Positions 1 through 7,624 of a stretch of 44,194 bases of DNA are shown here, in pieces. The stretch covers positions 1 to 44,194 of the forward strand of contig JAURYY010000241.1 of NCBI GenBank assembly GCA_030653695.1, given 5' to 3'. The notes under the pieces were generated by a model. That model did no database searches and was not told the DNA's origin. It saw only the letters and a program-made list of their open reading frames with translations. Both the position numbers and the translations under genes were made by a program. Source of the stretch: Paludibacter sp. (GTDB lineage Bacteria > Bacteroidota > Bacteroidia > Bacteroidales > Paludibacteraceae). How positions within the stretch are numbered: the stretch's first letter is position 1; every line of letters begins with the position of its first letter.

Positions 1-1459
1 GTATTTCGTTGTTGGTAATTTTCAGTACCGAACTTATCAACTTGCTCTTATTGTATGCATCCAACATGGGGTGATATAGATTTGTACGCCGCAATTCATC
101 ATTTTTTGCATAATAGGTCAATGCGAAATTGCGTTCGTTCACCACATCGGTATATTTATCCTGAACACTACCCCGCCTTGAATCACCATATTTCGATTCA
201 TTCTGATTATCATCAATATTTTGGGTTATAAACCGGTTAAACAGTTCAGTCTTTCGACTCGAATTACTTTTTGGGGCATCTGTAGCTATTTTATTGTCGG
301 CATTCAAAATTTCCTGTTTTCGTTTCAGATGATCTTTGTTTTTCTCCATGTCATAAGCCAATTGCCGGTATCTGAATGCTTCCTTTTTATTTCCCAAACC
401 GTCATACGATTCAGCAAGACCCATAAAAGCGGGAATGAAGTATGGATATTTTTTTAAAATAATATTATAATCATTGATAGCAAAACGATATTGTCCGAGT
501 GTGTTTTCGAGCATTGCTCTACGGAAACGCGCCTCAACATTGGTTGAGTCAATTTCGAGCACCATTGATAAGTCGGATAATGCGTTGTTATTATCGCCCA
601 GATTAGCACGTAGTAAACCACGGTTGTAGTATGCCAAATCATTCCTTTTATCAAGTTTTATAGCATAATCGTAATCGCTTAATGCTTGACGAAAATTCTT
701 TTTCTGAACATTAATAATACCACGATTTATGTAATCGCCTATATATGTTGAGTTTAACTTAATTGCTTTTGAATAATCACTGTACGCTCCATCCAATTCT
801 TTTTTTTGCATTCGCAACAAACCCCTGGCACTCCAACCCAAACTATTGGTGCTGTCCATCCGAATAAATTGATTGAAGGTTTTTTCTGCTTCCAACGTAT
901 CTTTCAGCGCAAGTTGTAAACGTCCTTTTTCGTAAAACAAACCGAATGTTTTCGGGCTCATTTTCATATATTCGTCCAAATCTTTCATTGCCCCCTTGAA
1001 GTCTTGCAATCTTTCGAGCGCATCCATTCTACTCATCAGCATGTTCATATTGTTCGGACTGAATTCGAGTGCTTTTGAAAAGTCGGAAGCTGCATCGGTG
1101 AATTTTTCCATTTTACGCCTTGCAAAACCACGAACGTAATAAGCCTGAGGTACAAACGGATTACGTTCCACTGCCTCGCTTGCATCAAGTTCAGCTCCCT
1201 GAAAATCGCCAAGTTGAATTTTAGCAATAGCCCTATACATGTAGGGTTCAGCCAAATATGGTTTTATCTTGATAACCTGATTAAAGTACTGAATAGATAA
1301 TACGTAATCTTCGAAATAAAGCGCATTGCGACCTATGGTGAGGATGCGATCGGTGTTCCATTGAGCAAAGCTGAACAGAGGCACTGCTGAAAATATTATA
1401 ATAAGAAGTATTTTTTTCAAAATTGCGGATTTGTGTACGTTTAAAATTACAAAAAACAT
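1..1459 (-). CDS. secreted TPR-repeat protein (3' end outside window)
   Basis: The minus-strand frame is open from an ATG at 1459 to the window edge, so the C-terminus is missing. About 486 codons are visible. The N-terminus has lysines followed by a hydrophobic stretch ending in FSFAQ, a typical signal peptide, so the protein is probably periplasmic or outer-membrane associated. The body is made of successive roughly 34-residue units with TPR spacing (for example a Tyr-Tyr-x-Arg-Gly turn followed by Ala-x-x-Asp-Phe-x-x-Ala). The last visible 150 residues are polar and charged and lack TPR pattern. A TTG at 1420 directly before the Lys-Lys of the signal peptide is an alternative start. TPR proteins are scaffolds; no specific partner can be named. 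It lies downstream of the penicillin-binding protein gene on the same strand, with a hairpin between them. Confidence 0.82.
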   Translation of the reverse strand, partial: MFFVILNVHKSAILKKILLIIIFSAVPLFSFAQWNTDRILTIGRNALYFEDYVLSIQYFNQVIKIKPYLAEPYMYRAIAKIQLGDFQGAELDASEAVERNPFVPQAYYVRGFARRKMEKFTDAASDFSKALEFSPNNMNMLMSRMDALERLQDFKGAMKDLDEYMKMSPKTFGLFYEKGRLQLALKDTLEAEKTFNQFIRMDSTNSLGWSARGLLRMQKKELDGAYSDYSKAIKLNSTYIGDYINRGIINVQKKNFRQALSDYDYAIKLDKRNDLAYYNRGLLRANLGDNNNALSDLSMVLEIDSTNVEARFRRAMLENTLGQYRFAINDYNIILKKYPYFIPAFMGLAESYDGLGNKKEAFRYRQLAYDMEKNKDHLKRKQEILNADNKIATDAPKSNSSRKTELFNRFITQNIDDNQNESKYGDSRRGSVQDKYTDVVNERNFALTYYAKNDELRRTNLYHPMLDAYNKSKLISSVLKITNNEI

Positions 1460-1485
1460 ACCGTTCTGTTAATAACGATACAAAG

Positions 1486-1524
1486 AACGCAAATAATCAG
1501 TTTTCACTTTCAATTATTTGCGTT
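1486..1524 (-). terminator. inverted repeat between PBP and TPR genes
   Basis: Perfect 12-bp arms (AACGCAAATAAT at 1486-1497 and its complement at 1513-1524) enclose a 15-nt loop. It lies 27 bp after the stop codon of the penicillin-binding protein gene and 27 bp before the TPR gene. No U-tract follows on the minus strand, so it may be an attenuating hairpin rather than a full terminator. Confidence 0.45.
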
Positions 1525-1550
1525 TGTTTGTGTTATTTGCATTTTTTCAA

Positions 1551-3866
1551 CTATTCATCAAACGGATTGGCTTCACATCCCTCGTTTATATTAAAAGAAG
1601 CGGGTATATCGAAGGTTTCGCTTGAAGCATATCCCAAGGTAGAATCGGAAAGTACTTTTTTCATATACAATGCCCAAATTGGCAATGCCATACTTGCTCC
1701 TTGTCCTTCGGCAATATTATCAAAATGAATTGAACGCTCCTCGCCGCCAACCCACACGCCCGATACAAGCGAAGGTGTGAATCCCATAAACCAACCATCC
1801 GAATTGTTTTGAGTTGTTCCGGTTTTACCGCCCATTTGCATGTTTAGTCCGTAACGGCTGCGAATGCGCCCTCCGGTTCCTCCATCAACAACACTGCGCA
1901 ACATGTAAATCATTTTGTAAGCGGTAGTCTCGCTGAAAATTTCGTGCATTTTCGGGTTAAATATTGCAATAACATTATTGTTAAAATCTTCGATACGAGT
2001 AACATAAGCCTGTTCTACGCGAATACCTTTGTTGGGAAATGCAGTATAAGCATCAACCATTTCGGCAACTGAAATTTCAGAAGGTCCCAGACAAAGTGAT
2101 ACAACAGGATCTAACTGCCCTCCCACGCCGAACGAACGCATCAGTTTAACCAACGATTCGGGCGTAAACAAGCTCATTAAATAAGCCGAAATCCAGTTGT
2201 TTGAATTTGCCAAACCCCAGCGCAAGGTTACTGTTTCACCCATTTTTGATTTTGATGAGTTGCGTGGTGTCCAGGGTCTACCTGCTCCATCAAGTAAAGT
2301 TATGGGTCTGTTCACGGTTTTATCACAGGGCCACATACCTTCTTCCATTGCCAATGTATATAAATATGGTTTAATGGTCGAGCCAACTTGACGCCTTCCC
2401 ACATTCACCATGTCATATTGAAAATGGGTAAAATCTGGACCTCCCACATACGCTTTTACATAACCGCTTTTAGCATCAATCGACATAAATCCGCAGCGCA
2501 GAAAATGCTTATGATATTTTATGGAATCTAAGGGTGACATCACTTTATCAACCATGCCATCGTAAGAAAAAACCTGCATTGCAACGGGTTTTTTGAATGA
2601 TTCTTCCATCTCGGCTGCTGAATAACCGGCTGCTTTCATTCTATAATAACGATCCGATTGTTTCATCGCCCGATTCATTATCGTATTCAATTCTTCCTGA
2701 TTAATATTCTTAGAAAAGGGTGCATAAGATCTTCCTTTTTTCTCGTTGAAAAACGCTTTTTGTAAAGATTTAATGTGTTCATTCACGGCATCTTCGGCGT
2801 ATTGTTGCATTCTCGAATCGATGGTTGTATAAATTTTCAATCCATCAACATATATATTGTATGGAGTACCATCAGGTTTTCTGTTTTTTTCGCAAAATCC
2901 GAAAAGAGGATTGTTTTGCCATTGCCATACATCATCTTTGAATTTCTGTTCCTGCCAGCTCGCATAATTGCTTCGCACCGGTTCTTTTGCTGTTAACAGC
3001 ATGCGTAAATATTCTCTAAAATAAGGAGCTAAACCGTTTTTATGGTCGGCTTTCTGGTACTTTAATGTTAACGGAAGATTTTTTAACGAGTCAAATTGCT
3101 CATCAGTAATGAAGTCGGATTTACGCATTTGATTTAACACTACGTTTCGTCTGTTTTTTGTACGTTCATTATACCTGACAGGATTAAACAAAGAAGGATT
3201 TTTACACATGCCGACCAAGGTAGCAGCTTCTTCAATTTTAAGATTCGCAGGAGTTGTACTAAAATATATCTGAGCTGCCGATTTGATACCTACTGCATTA
3301 TTCAGAAAACTAAACTGATTGAGATACAAAGTGATGATCTCTTCTTTGGTATATAGTTTTTCGAGTTGTACCGAAATAACCCATTCAATAGGCTTTTGTA
3401 ACGCACGTTCGATAATGTTTTCGGCATCGGGAGAGTATAATTGCTTTGCAAGTTGCTGTGTAATGGTGCTACCGCCTCCCGAACTTTTGCGCTGTAAAAT
3501 ACCACGCAGAATTACAACACGTGTCAGTGCCATGCCATCTATTCCCGAGTGATCGTAAAACCGGACATCTTCGGTGGCAATAAGCGCATTGATTACATGT
3601 TCCGAAATCTGATTATAATCTGATTTTACGCGGTTTTCATTACTTTTTGAAAACCTGCCCAACAACTGCAAATCGGAAGAGTAAATTTCGGTAGCATACT
3701 TATTGATGGGATTCTGTAATTGGTCAATTGGAGGTAAATAACCGATCCATCCTAAAGTAATAAAAGTAAACATTAATACTAAAATAATAATAACTGAACC
3801 GAAAATCAGCCAAAACCATTTGGAGAATTTTGAGCGAAACGTACTTTTTTGTGATGATTTTGCCAT
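1551..3866 (-). CDS. mrcA: class A penicillin-binding protein (PBP1A type)
   Basis: Bifunctional peptidoglycan synthase of the inner membrane: glycosyltransferase plus transpeptidase. Numbered from an upstream ATG at 3896, the sequence shows a basic N-terminus and one membrane anchor (about 27-48). The GT51 domain follows, with the E-D-x-x-F-x-x-H-x-G motif (109-118) and GGSTITQQLAKQLY (141-154). The transpeptidase domain has the catalytic S-T-I-K (506-509), S-N-N (565-567) and K-T-G-T (691-694). All catalytic motifs are present and the length (771-781 aa) is normal for the family. I place the start at the second ATG (3866) because the -7 promoter box at 3894-3901 overlaps the first. It shares strand with hemW upstream and the TPR gene downstream; functional coupling is not evident. 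Confidence 0.95.
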   Translation of the reverse strand: MAKSSQKSTFRSKFSKWFWLIFGSVIIILVLMFTFITLGWIGYLPPIDQLQNPINKYATEIYSSDLQLLGRFSKSNENRVKSDYNQISEHVINALIATEDVRFYDHSGIDGMALTRVVILRGILQRKSSGGGSTITQQLAKQLYSPDAENIIERALQKPIEWVISVQLEKLYTKEEIITLYLNQFSFLNNAVGIKSAAQIYFSTTPANLKIEEAATLVGMCKNPSLFNPVRYNERTKNRRNVVLNQMRKSDFITDEQFDSLKNLPLTLKYQKADHKNGLAPYFREYLRMLLTAKEPVRSNYASWQEQKFKDDVWQWQNNPLFGFCEKNRKPDGTPYNIYVDGLKIYTTIDSRMQQYAEDAVNEHIKSLQKAFFNEKKGRSYAPFSKNINQEELNTIMNRAMKQSDRYYRMKAAGYSAAEMEESFKKPVAMQVFSYDGMVDKVMSPLDSIKYHKHFLRCGFMSIDAKSGYVKAYVGGPDFTHFQYDMVNVGRRQVGSTIKPYLYTLAMEEGMWPCDKTVNRPITLLDGAGRPWTPRNSSKSKMGETVTLRWGLANSNNWISAYLMSLFTPESLVKLMRSFGVGGQLDPVVSLCLGPSEISVAEMVDAYTAFPNKGIRVEQAYVTRIEDFNNNVIAIFNPKMHEIFSETTAYKMIYMLRSVVDGGTGGRIRSRYGLNMQMGGKTGTTQNNSDGWFMGFTPSLVSGVWVGGEERSIHFDNIAEGQGASMALPIWALYMKKVLSDSTLGYASSETFDIPASFNINEGCEANPFDE

Positions 3867-3893
3867 AAATCGAATATTTGCTGTTTTATGACG

Positions 3894-3901
3894 CAAATTT
3901 A
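3894..3901 (-). promoter_or_regulatory. Bacteroidota -7 box (TAAATTTG) of the PBP gene
   Basis: On the minus strand the sequence reads TAAATTTG, matching the Bacteroidota primary-sigma box TAnnTTTG, about 28 bp upstream of the ATG at 3866. No clear -33 TTTG is seen. It overlaps the more upstream candidate start codon (3896) and so argues for the shorter protein. Confidence 0.55.
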
Positions 3902-3978
3902 CAATTTTTTTTCTGAAGGAATGCTGTTATAAAAACTTTTAAAAGTAAAGTTATATTAATCGACCTATATTTTGAAAT

Positions 3979-5103
3979 TTACACTTTCATTAATGCGCTG
4001 ATTATCATATTAGAAATATTAATTCCTGTTTCCGTTAAACGATATCTGTTATTGATAACATTCATCTGACCTAACGGTATAAATTGATTCAATGACTTTA
4101 AAAAGAAATTTTTATATGTTTTTCCGAAAACTTCTTCGATGAAATTCGAATCAGCTCCTTCGGCTGTTCGAAGCGAAACCAATATATAATCGTTGTACCT
4201 ATCATTAAGCGATAATATTTCCTTTTCGTAAAACAGATCATTATTCTGTAATGCTTTTAAGTATTGTTGAATTGACGACACATTCCACTGCCGCGACACT
4301 CCATCGAAAGAGTGAGCAGACGGTCCTATGCCCAGATAAGGTTCAAATTTCCAGTACGAACTGTTGTGGTGCGAACGGAAACCGATTTTAGAAAAGTTAG
4401 AAATTTCATACGCTTCGAAATCGTTGCTTTTCATTTTTTGCAGCATGAAAGCATACATTTTGTTCATTGTTTCATCATCAATTTCTGATACAATGCCTTC
4501 ATTGCGATGTTTCCACAGCGGAGTTCCTTCTTCATAAGTCAAACCATACGCCGAAATATGTTGAATTTTCAGTTCAAATGCATTAGAAAGTTGTTCATTC
4601 CATTTCTCTAAAGTCTGAAAAGGCAATCCGTAAATTAAATCAATGCTGATATTTGTGAATCCGGATTTTTGTGCGTTTCTTACAGCCTCGAAAGCCTGAG
4701 CGGAAGTATGTCGCCGGTTCAAACGTTTTAAATCTTCATCATCGAATGATTGCACACCAATACTTAATCGGTTCAATCGCAAATTACTGATTTGAACAAG
4801 GTAATCTTCAGATAAATCATCAGGATTTGCTTCCAAGGTAATTTCAGCATCATTTTCAACACTAAAAATTGAATAAACCGAATTTAAAATTTCACCTAAT
4901 TGCGCCGCGGAAAGTAAACTTGGAGTTCCACCACCAAAATAAACAGATGAAACTGAATCTGTTATATAATTCTTTCTTAGTTCCAACTCCTGTTTCAAAG
5001 CATCGATATAAGTTGGAATATATTGAGGAGCAACTTGGGTATAGAAGTCGCAATACGTGCAACGCTGCTTGCAAAACGGAATATGAATATAAATGCCTGC
5101 CAT
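3979..5103 (-). CDS. hemW: HemW-type radical SAM protein
   Basis: Coproporphyrinogen-oxidase-like radical SAM protein. HemW proteins are thought to bind heme and act as heme chaperones rather than as coproporphyrinogen oxidases. The sequence shows the 4Fe-4S cluster motif C11-x3-C15-x2-C18 inside HIPFCKQRCTYCDFY, the GGGTPS SAM-binding loop (57-62), and a C-terminal HemN_C-like winged-helix part. Length (374 aa) is normal for HemW and shorter than true HemN (about 450 aa), which together with the CxxxCxxC spacing favours HemW. The ATG at 5103 lies only 7 nt below a TATCTTTG box, so the transcript may be nearly leaderless. It is separated from the PBP gene downstream by 112 bp. Confidence 0.93.
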   Translation of the reverse strand: MAGIYIHIPFCKQRCTYCDFYTQVAPQYIPTYIDALKQELELRKNYITDSVSSVYFGGGTPSLLSAAQLGEILNSVYSIFSVENDAEITLEANPDDLSEDYLVQISNLRLNRLSIGVQSFDDEDLKRLNRRHTSAQAFEAVRNAQKSGFTNISIDLIYGLPFQTLEKWNEQLSNAFELKIQHISAYGLTYEEGTPLWKHRNEGIVSEIDDETMNKMYAFMLQKMKSNDFEAYEISNFSKIGFRSHHNSSYWKFEPYLGIGPSAHSFDGVSRQWNVSSIQQYLKALQNNDLFYEKEILSLNDRYNDYILVSLRTAEGADSNFIEEVFGKTYKNFFLKSLNQFIPLGQMNVINNRYRLTETGINISNMIISALMKV

Positions 5104-5110
5104 ATAAATT

Positions 5111-5118
5111 CAAAGATA
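5111..5118 (-). promoter_or_regulatory. -7 box (TATCTTTG) of hemW
   Basis: Minus-strand TATCTTTG is identical to the box before the two plus-strand tRNAs of this window. Only 7 nt separate its final G from the hemW ATG, so transcription would start almost at the start codon. A -33 TTTG is not apparent. Confidence 0.5.
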
Positions 5119-5240
5119 AAATAAATTTCTTGTTAAAAAAATTATTTTAATTTAGTTTTTCAATATCAAAGTGATATAAAGCAACTTATGAAATATAAAC
5201 ATTAAATTAAAAAATAATATAATTAAATTTCGAGTTTTAA

Positions 5241-5272
5241 TTTTGCGGATAAGAAAAATAAGCCTATCTTTG
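5241..5272 (+). promoter_or_regulatory. promoter of tRNA-Pro(UGG)
   Basis: TTTTG at 5241-5245, a 19-bp spacer, then TATCTTTG at 5265-5272 match the Bacteroidota primary promoter (-33 TTTG, -7 TAnnTTTG). The tRNA starts 35 bp further on. The tRNA-Cys promoter at 12738 has the same two boxes with the same spacing. Confidence 0.8.
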
Positions 5273-5306
5273 CAGCCGTTTTGAGAGAGACTTTTCAGAG
5301 ATATTT

Positions 5307-5381
5307 CGGGGTGTAGCGCAGTCCGGTTAGCGCACCTGCTTTGGGAGCAGGGGGTCGTGGGTTCGAATCCCGCTACCCCGA
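5307..5381 (+). tRNA. tRNA-Pro (anticodon UGG)
   Basis: A complete cloverleaf can be drawn. The acceptor stem is CGGGGTG paired with TACCCCG (one G-T), the anticodon loop TTTGGGA gives UGG, the T loop is GTTCGAATC and the discriminator is A. CCA is not encoded. It has its own promoter upstream and a hairpin terminator directly downstream. Confidence 0.96.
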
Positions 5382-5387
5382 CAATTT

Positions 5388-5431
5388 AAAATCAGCTATT
5401 TACAAGTAATTTTGTAGGTAGCTGATTTTTT
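5388..5431 (+). terminator. terminator of tRNA-Pro(UGG)
   Basis: Arms AAATCAGCTA and TAGCTGATTT enclose about 20 nt and are followed by a run of T. It starts 7 nt after the tRNA. Just beyond are two direct copies of GCAACAAACAT (5434-5456). Confidence 0.8.
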
Positions 5432-5513
5432 ATTGCAACAAACATGCAACAAACATTAAGGGTCAAAGTGCCATTTTAAACAATAAAAAAAGAAGTCTTT
5501 ATAGTTTTTATTT

Positions 5514-6200
5514 TTACTTAACCCAGCGTAAATCTCCTGCTACTCCTTTTCCTGCAAAAGTATAGTCTTTAATTGTAAAGTTACCTAAAATAGGGTCGTT
5601 CCACAAGGTTGTTGAAGCTACAGGGTAAGCAGTCATAAAATTTTTAATCGAATACGATGTAACTACATTTACCGGATCGTCCACATAATCGGTTGTAAAA
5701 TAAGACCCTGTAATGGATAAATCAACACCGGTTGCTCGGCGAACTCCATTAGCACCCATGGCGGCACCTGCACTTCCAAAAATTGTATTTCGGATGGTAA
5801 TTCCGTTCGTTATGGTCGTATTATTGGCATCAATTAAATACCTTGCTGTACCGGCATCCTGCATACCTTGATTGATGGTACAGTTTGTCACGCTAATTGT
5901 TCCCATTGTGGCAACTACGGGTGCAGCCACTGTGCGTAAAACCAACGAACCTTTAAAATTATAAATGGTACAATAATTAAAATAAATATTGTTGATATAA
6001 TCGGCCGAATTACTGTTTACTATGGCATAAGTACTTGAAAACCCTACATCATAAATTGTACACCCGTTAAATGCCAAAGTATCAATAACCTGACTTGTAG
6101 AGGCTTGAATTCGCACGGGCGTATTACCATAATTATGCAAATTACAATTGGTAAATGTCAGGTTTTTAACTGAAGTTTGGTATCTGAGAAAATACAGATT
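5514..6200 (-). pseudogene. 5'-truncated DUF5123-like beta-helix protein
   Basis: About 228 codons survive. The only start-like codon near the beginning is a TTG at 6140. The reading frame is open for 20 codons above it, and those codons (encoding VKNLTFTNCNLHNYG) continue the repeat pattern, so they belonged to a longer protein. The frame then meets a TAA at 6201-6203. The visible part has the Asn/Thr/Ile-rich rungs of a right-handed parallel beta-helix (repeated N-C-T-I-Y turns) and ends in GDLRWVK, like the C-termini of DUF4957/DUF5123 surface polysaccharide-associated proteins. The signal peptide and N-terminal domains are missing. I read it as a gene fragment left by a rearrangement between the two proline tRNA genes. 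The exact family is uncertain. Confidence 0.65.
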
Positions 6201-6295
6201 TTATTCAGCAAGATTTAAAAGAATGGCTCTATTCTAAGGAACGGTTGGTGGTTTATTATTAGGTTTAGAGACTGTTTGCTAAAAAAGTGAGAGAG

Positions 6296-6480
6296 AATAG
6301 AACGCTGATTTACATGGATTAAGCTGATTTACACTGATTTTTATATTCAATAACGGATTTAAAATTGACTTTGTCAATTGATTTTGAAGAAAAATCATTC
6401 CGATTTATCGGAATTCTTATCCGTCCCGATTCCCGATAGCTATCGGGAATCGGGATTATCCGTTAAATCTGCGTTCTATT
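6296..6480. repeat. 185-bp element with imperfect 17-bp terminal inverted repeats
   Basis: The left end (6296-6312) and right end (6464-6480) are inverted copies with one mismatch (core AGAACGC-GATTTA). Inside are two near-direct copies of a GCTGATTTACA-type motif and a 32-bp perfect palindrome at 6424-6455. It has no coding capacity. It resembles the non-autonomous intergenic repeats that are common in Bacteroidota. Confidence 0.6.
6424..6455. repeat. 32-bp perfect palindrome (copy 1 of 3)
   Basis: Perfectly self-complementary over 32 bp with the core CCCGATAGCTATCGGG. The same core recurs at 7531-7564 and 10146-10163. Confidence 0.9.
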
Positions 6481-6663
6481 GATATTAATATGGAATCCTA
6501 ATGTACTTTTTTTAGAATATACAAACTGTCAACCACGTTTTAGAATTGAGCCAAAAGAATTAGCGACTTAAACACAATCATTGATGAGATTGTAAACGAA
6601 TTAAAAAAAGATGTTTAACTTCAAAATCCTTACCAGACAAAAGGGAGGATTAAAAAAAACAAT

Positions 6664-7065
6664 ATGATAATGACAACAAAAGAAAAATTTGAGCAACTGA
6701 AAGAGTTGGAACTAAAGGCAAAAACCAAAAAGGAGCTTGACAGTATCCAGTTAGAGTTTGACCAATTGGCAACAGCAGACCCCGATGGGTTTGAAGATGC
6801 TTTTATCGAAAGTGCAAAACAAACACTCAAAGCCGTAAAACAGCTAAAGGTAAAAGAGCAGATAAAAGAAATGCAGGAAATTGTATCGATGTCGTTTATT
6901 GCAAAAACTTACTTCAGAAAAACAAAAAGCTGGATGAGCCAACGAATAAATGAACTGAATGTAAACGGAAAGCCCGCACAGTTTACCCCTGAAGAAATAA
7001 ATACCCTAAACGAAGCGTTTAAGGACATTTCCAAAAAAGTAGGTGAGTTTCGCATTTCGTATTAA
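6664..7065 (+). CDS. DUF5053-like protein
   Basis: Small soluble protein (133 aa) of unknown function. The N-terminal half is a charged helix or coiled coil (residues 4-75, E/K/L-rich, with a DPDGFEDAF segment). The C-terminal half contains an SFIAKTYFRKTKSWMSQRIN segment followed by NGKPAQFT, recognisable from the Bacteroidales DUF5053 family, where it reads like a helix-turn-helix; genes of this family are frequent in mobile or accessory regions. A GGGAGG lies 15 nt before the first ATG; a third ATG at 6670 is an equally possible start. It stands alone between remnants and ends in a strong terminator. I infer that it is accessory cargo with possible DNA binding. Confidence 0.72.
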   Translation: MIMTTKEKFEQLKELELKAKTKKELDSIQLEFDQLATADPDGFEDAFIESAKQTLKAVKQLKVKEQIKEMQEIVSMSFIAKTYFRKTKSWMSQRINELNVNGKPAQFTPEEINTLNEAFKDISKKVGEFRISY

Positions 7066-7085
7066 ATTCAATACTTATTTCAACC

Positions 7086-7117
7086 GCCCCGGTATTAGTT
7101 TATCGGGGCTTTTTTTT
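7086..7117 (+). terminator. terminator of the DUF5053 gene
   Basis: GCCCCG (7086-7091) and CGGGGC (7104-7109) form a 6-bp GC stem with a 12-nt loop, followed by eight T. It lies 20 nt after the stop codon. Confidence 0.88.
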
Positions 7118-7286
7118 GATGTACTGAAATTTTTTAAATCTTCTAAAACGCCTCAGCATATAGTCAATTACCTTGCTGTTTGCTTCATCCACCTTTTTTG
7201 TCATTAAAATGATTGAAATAATTGATATAAATTAGAAAAAACCTATATAATGCGGGAAACCACAATAATATAGGCTTTTTCAACAG

Positions 7287-7362
7287 TCGGGATGACAAGA
7301 TTCGAACTTGCGACCACTCGCCCCCCAGACGAGTACTCTAAACCGGGCTGAGCTACATCCCG
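7287..7362 (-). tRNA. tRNA-Pro (anticodon GGG)
   Basis: Read on the minus strand, the acceptor CGGGATG pairs with CATCCCG. The anticodon stem CTCGT/GCGAG holds the loop CTGGGGG, giving GGG. The T loop is GTTCGAATC and the discriminator is A. It is the second proline isoacceptor within 2 kb, on the opposite strand from tRNA-Pro(UGG). Confidence 0.95.
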
Positions 7363-7530
7363 CTCATTTTTTGGTGGCACAAAATTATAAAAAATTTCCT
7401 GTTTGCGAAATAAGTTACTCCGTTTTTTGTTTAAAAAATTCAACTTAATTACGTTAGCAAAATAATTTAGTCAATTTTAAGACTTACATTGCTGGATAAC
7501 AATCAATTGACTCTAAAACCTTTCAATCCC

Positions 7531-7564
7531 GTCCCGATTCCCGATAGCTATCGGGAATCGGGAC
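7531..7564. repeat. 34-bp palindrome (copy 2 of 3) with poly(CAAACTTT) tail
   Basis: Same palindrome as at 6424, extended by one G/C pair at each end. It is followed by degenerate TTCAAAC repeats (7565-7600), the same kind of tract found before purM at 27381-27420. The 7363-7624 gap holds nothing else that I can recognise. Confidence 0.88.
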
Positions 7565-7624
7565 AAACTTTCAAACCTTCAAACTTTTCAAACCTTACTT
7601 TTACGTAATCGGAGAAATCATTTT

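Larger units (their letters stand above)
6201..6663. other. intergenic scar with repeat element and gene crumbs
   Basis: No intact gene is seen. The stretch contains the junction with the beta-helix fragment, the 185-bp repeat at 6296-6480, and a short plus-strand open frame ending in a stop at about 6618. That frame would encode roughly AKRISDLNTIIDEIVNELKK and has a stop codon just upstream, so it is probably a remnant of the gene that preceded the DUF5053 gene. A GGGAGG ribosome-binding site lies at 6643-6648. Confidence 0.5.

Noticed and set aside
1423-1728. 101-codon plus-strand ORF
   Set aside because: Overlaps the TPR promoter region and the 3' end of the PBP gene; no coding character.
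7118-7210. Minus-strand ORF of 33 codons (MTKKVDEANSKV...) below the DUF5053 gene
   Set aside because: Overlaps the terminator T-run, no recognisable homology, too short to support.
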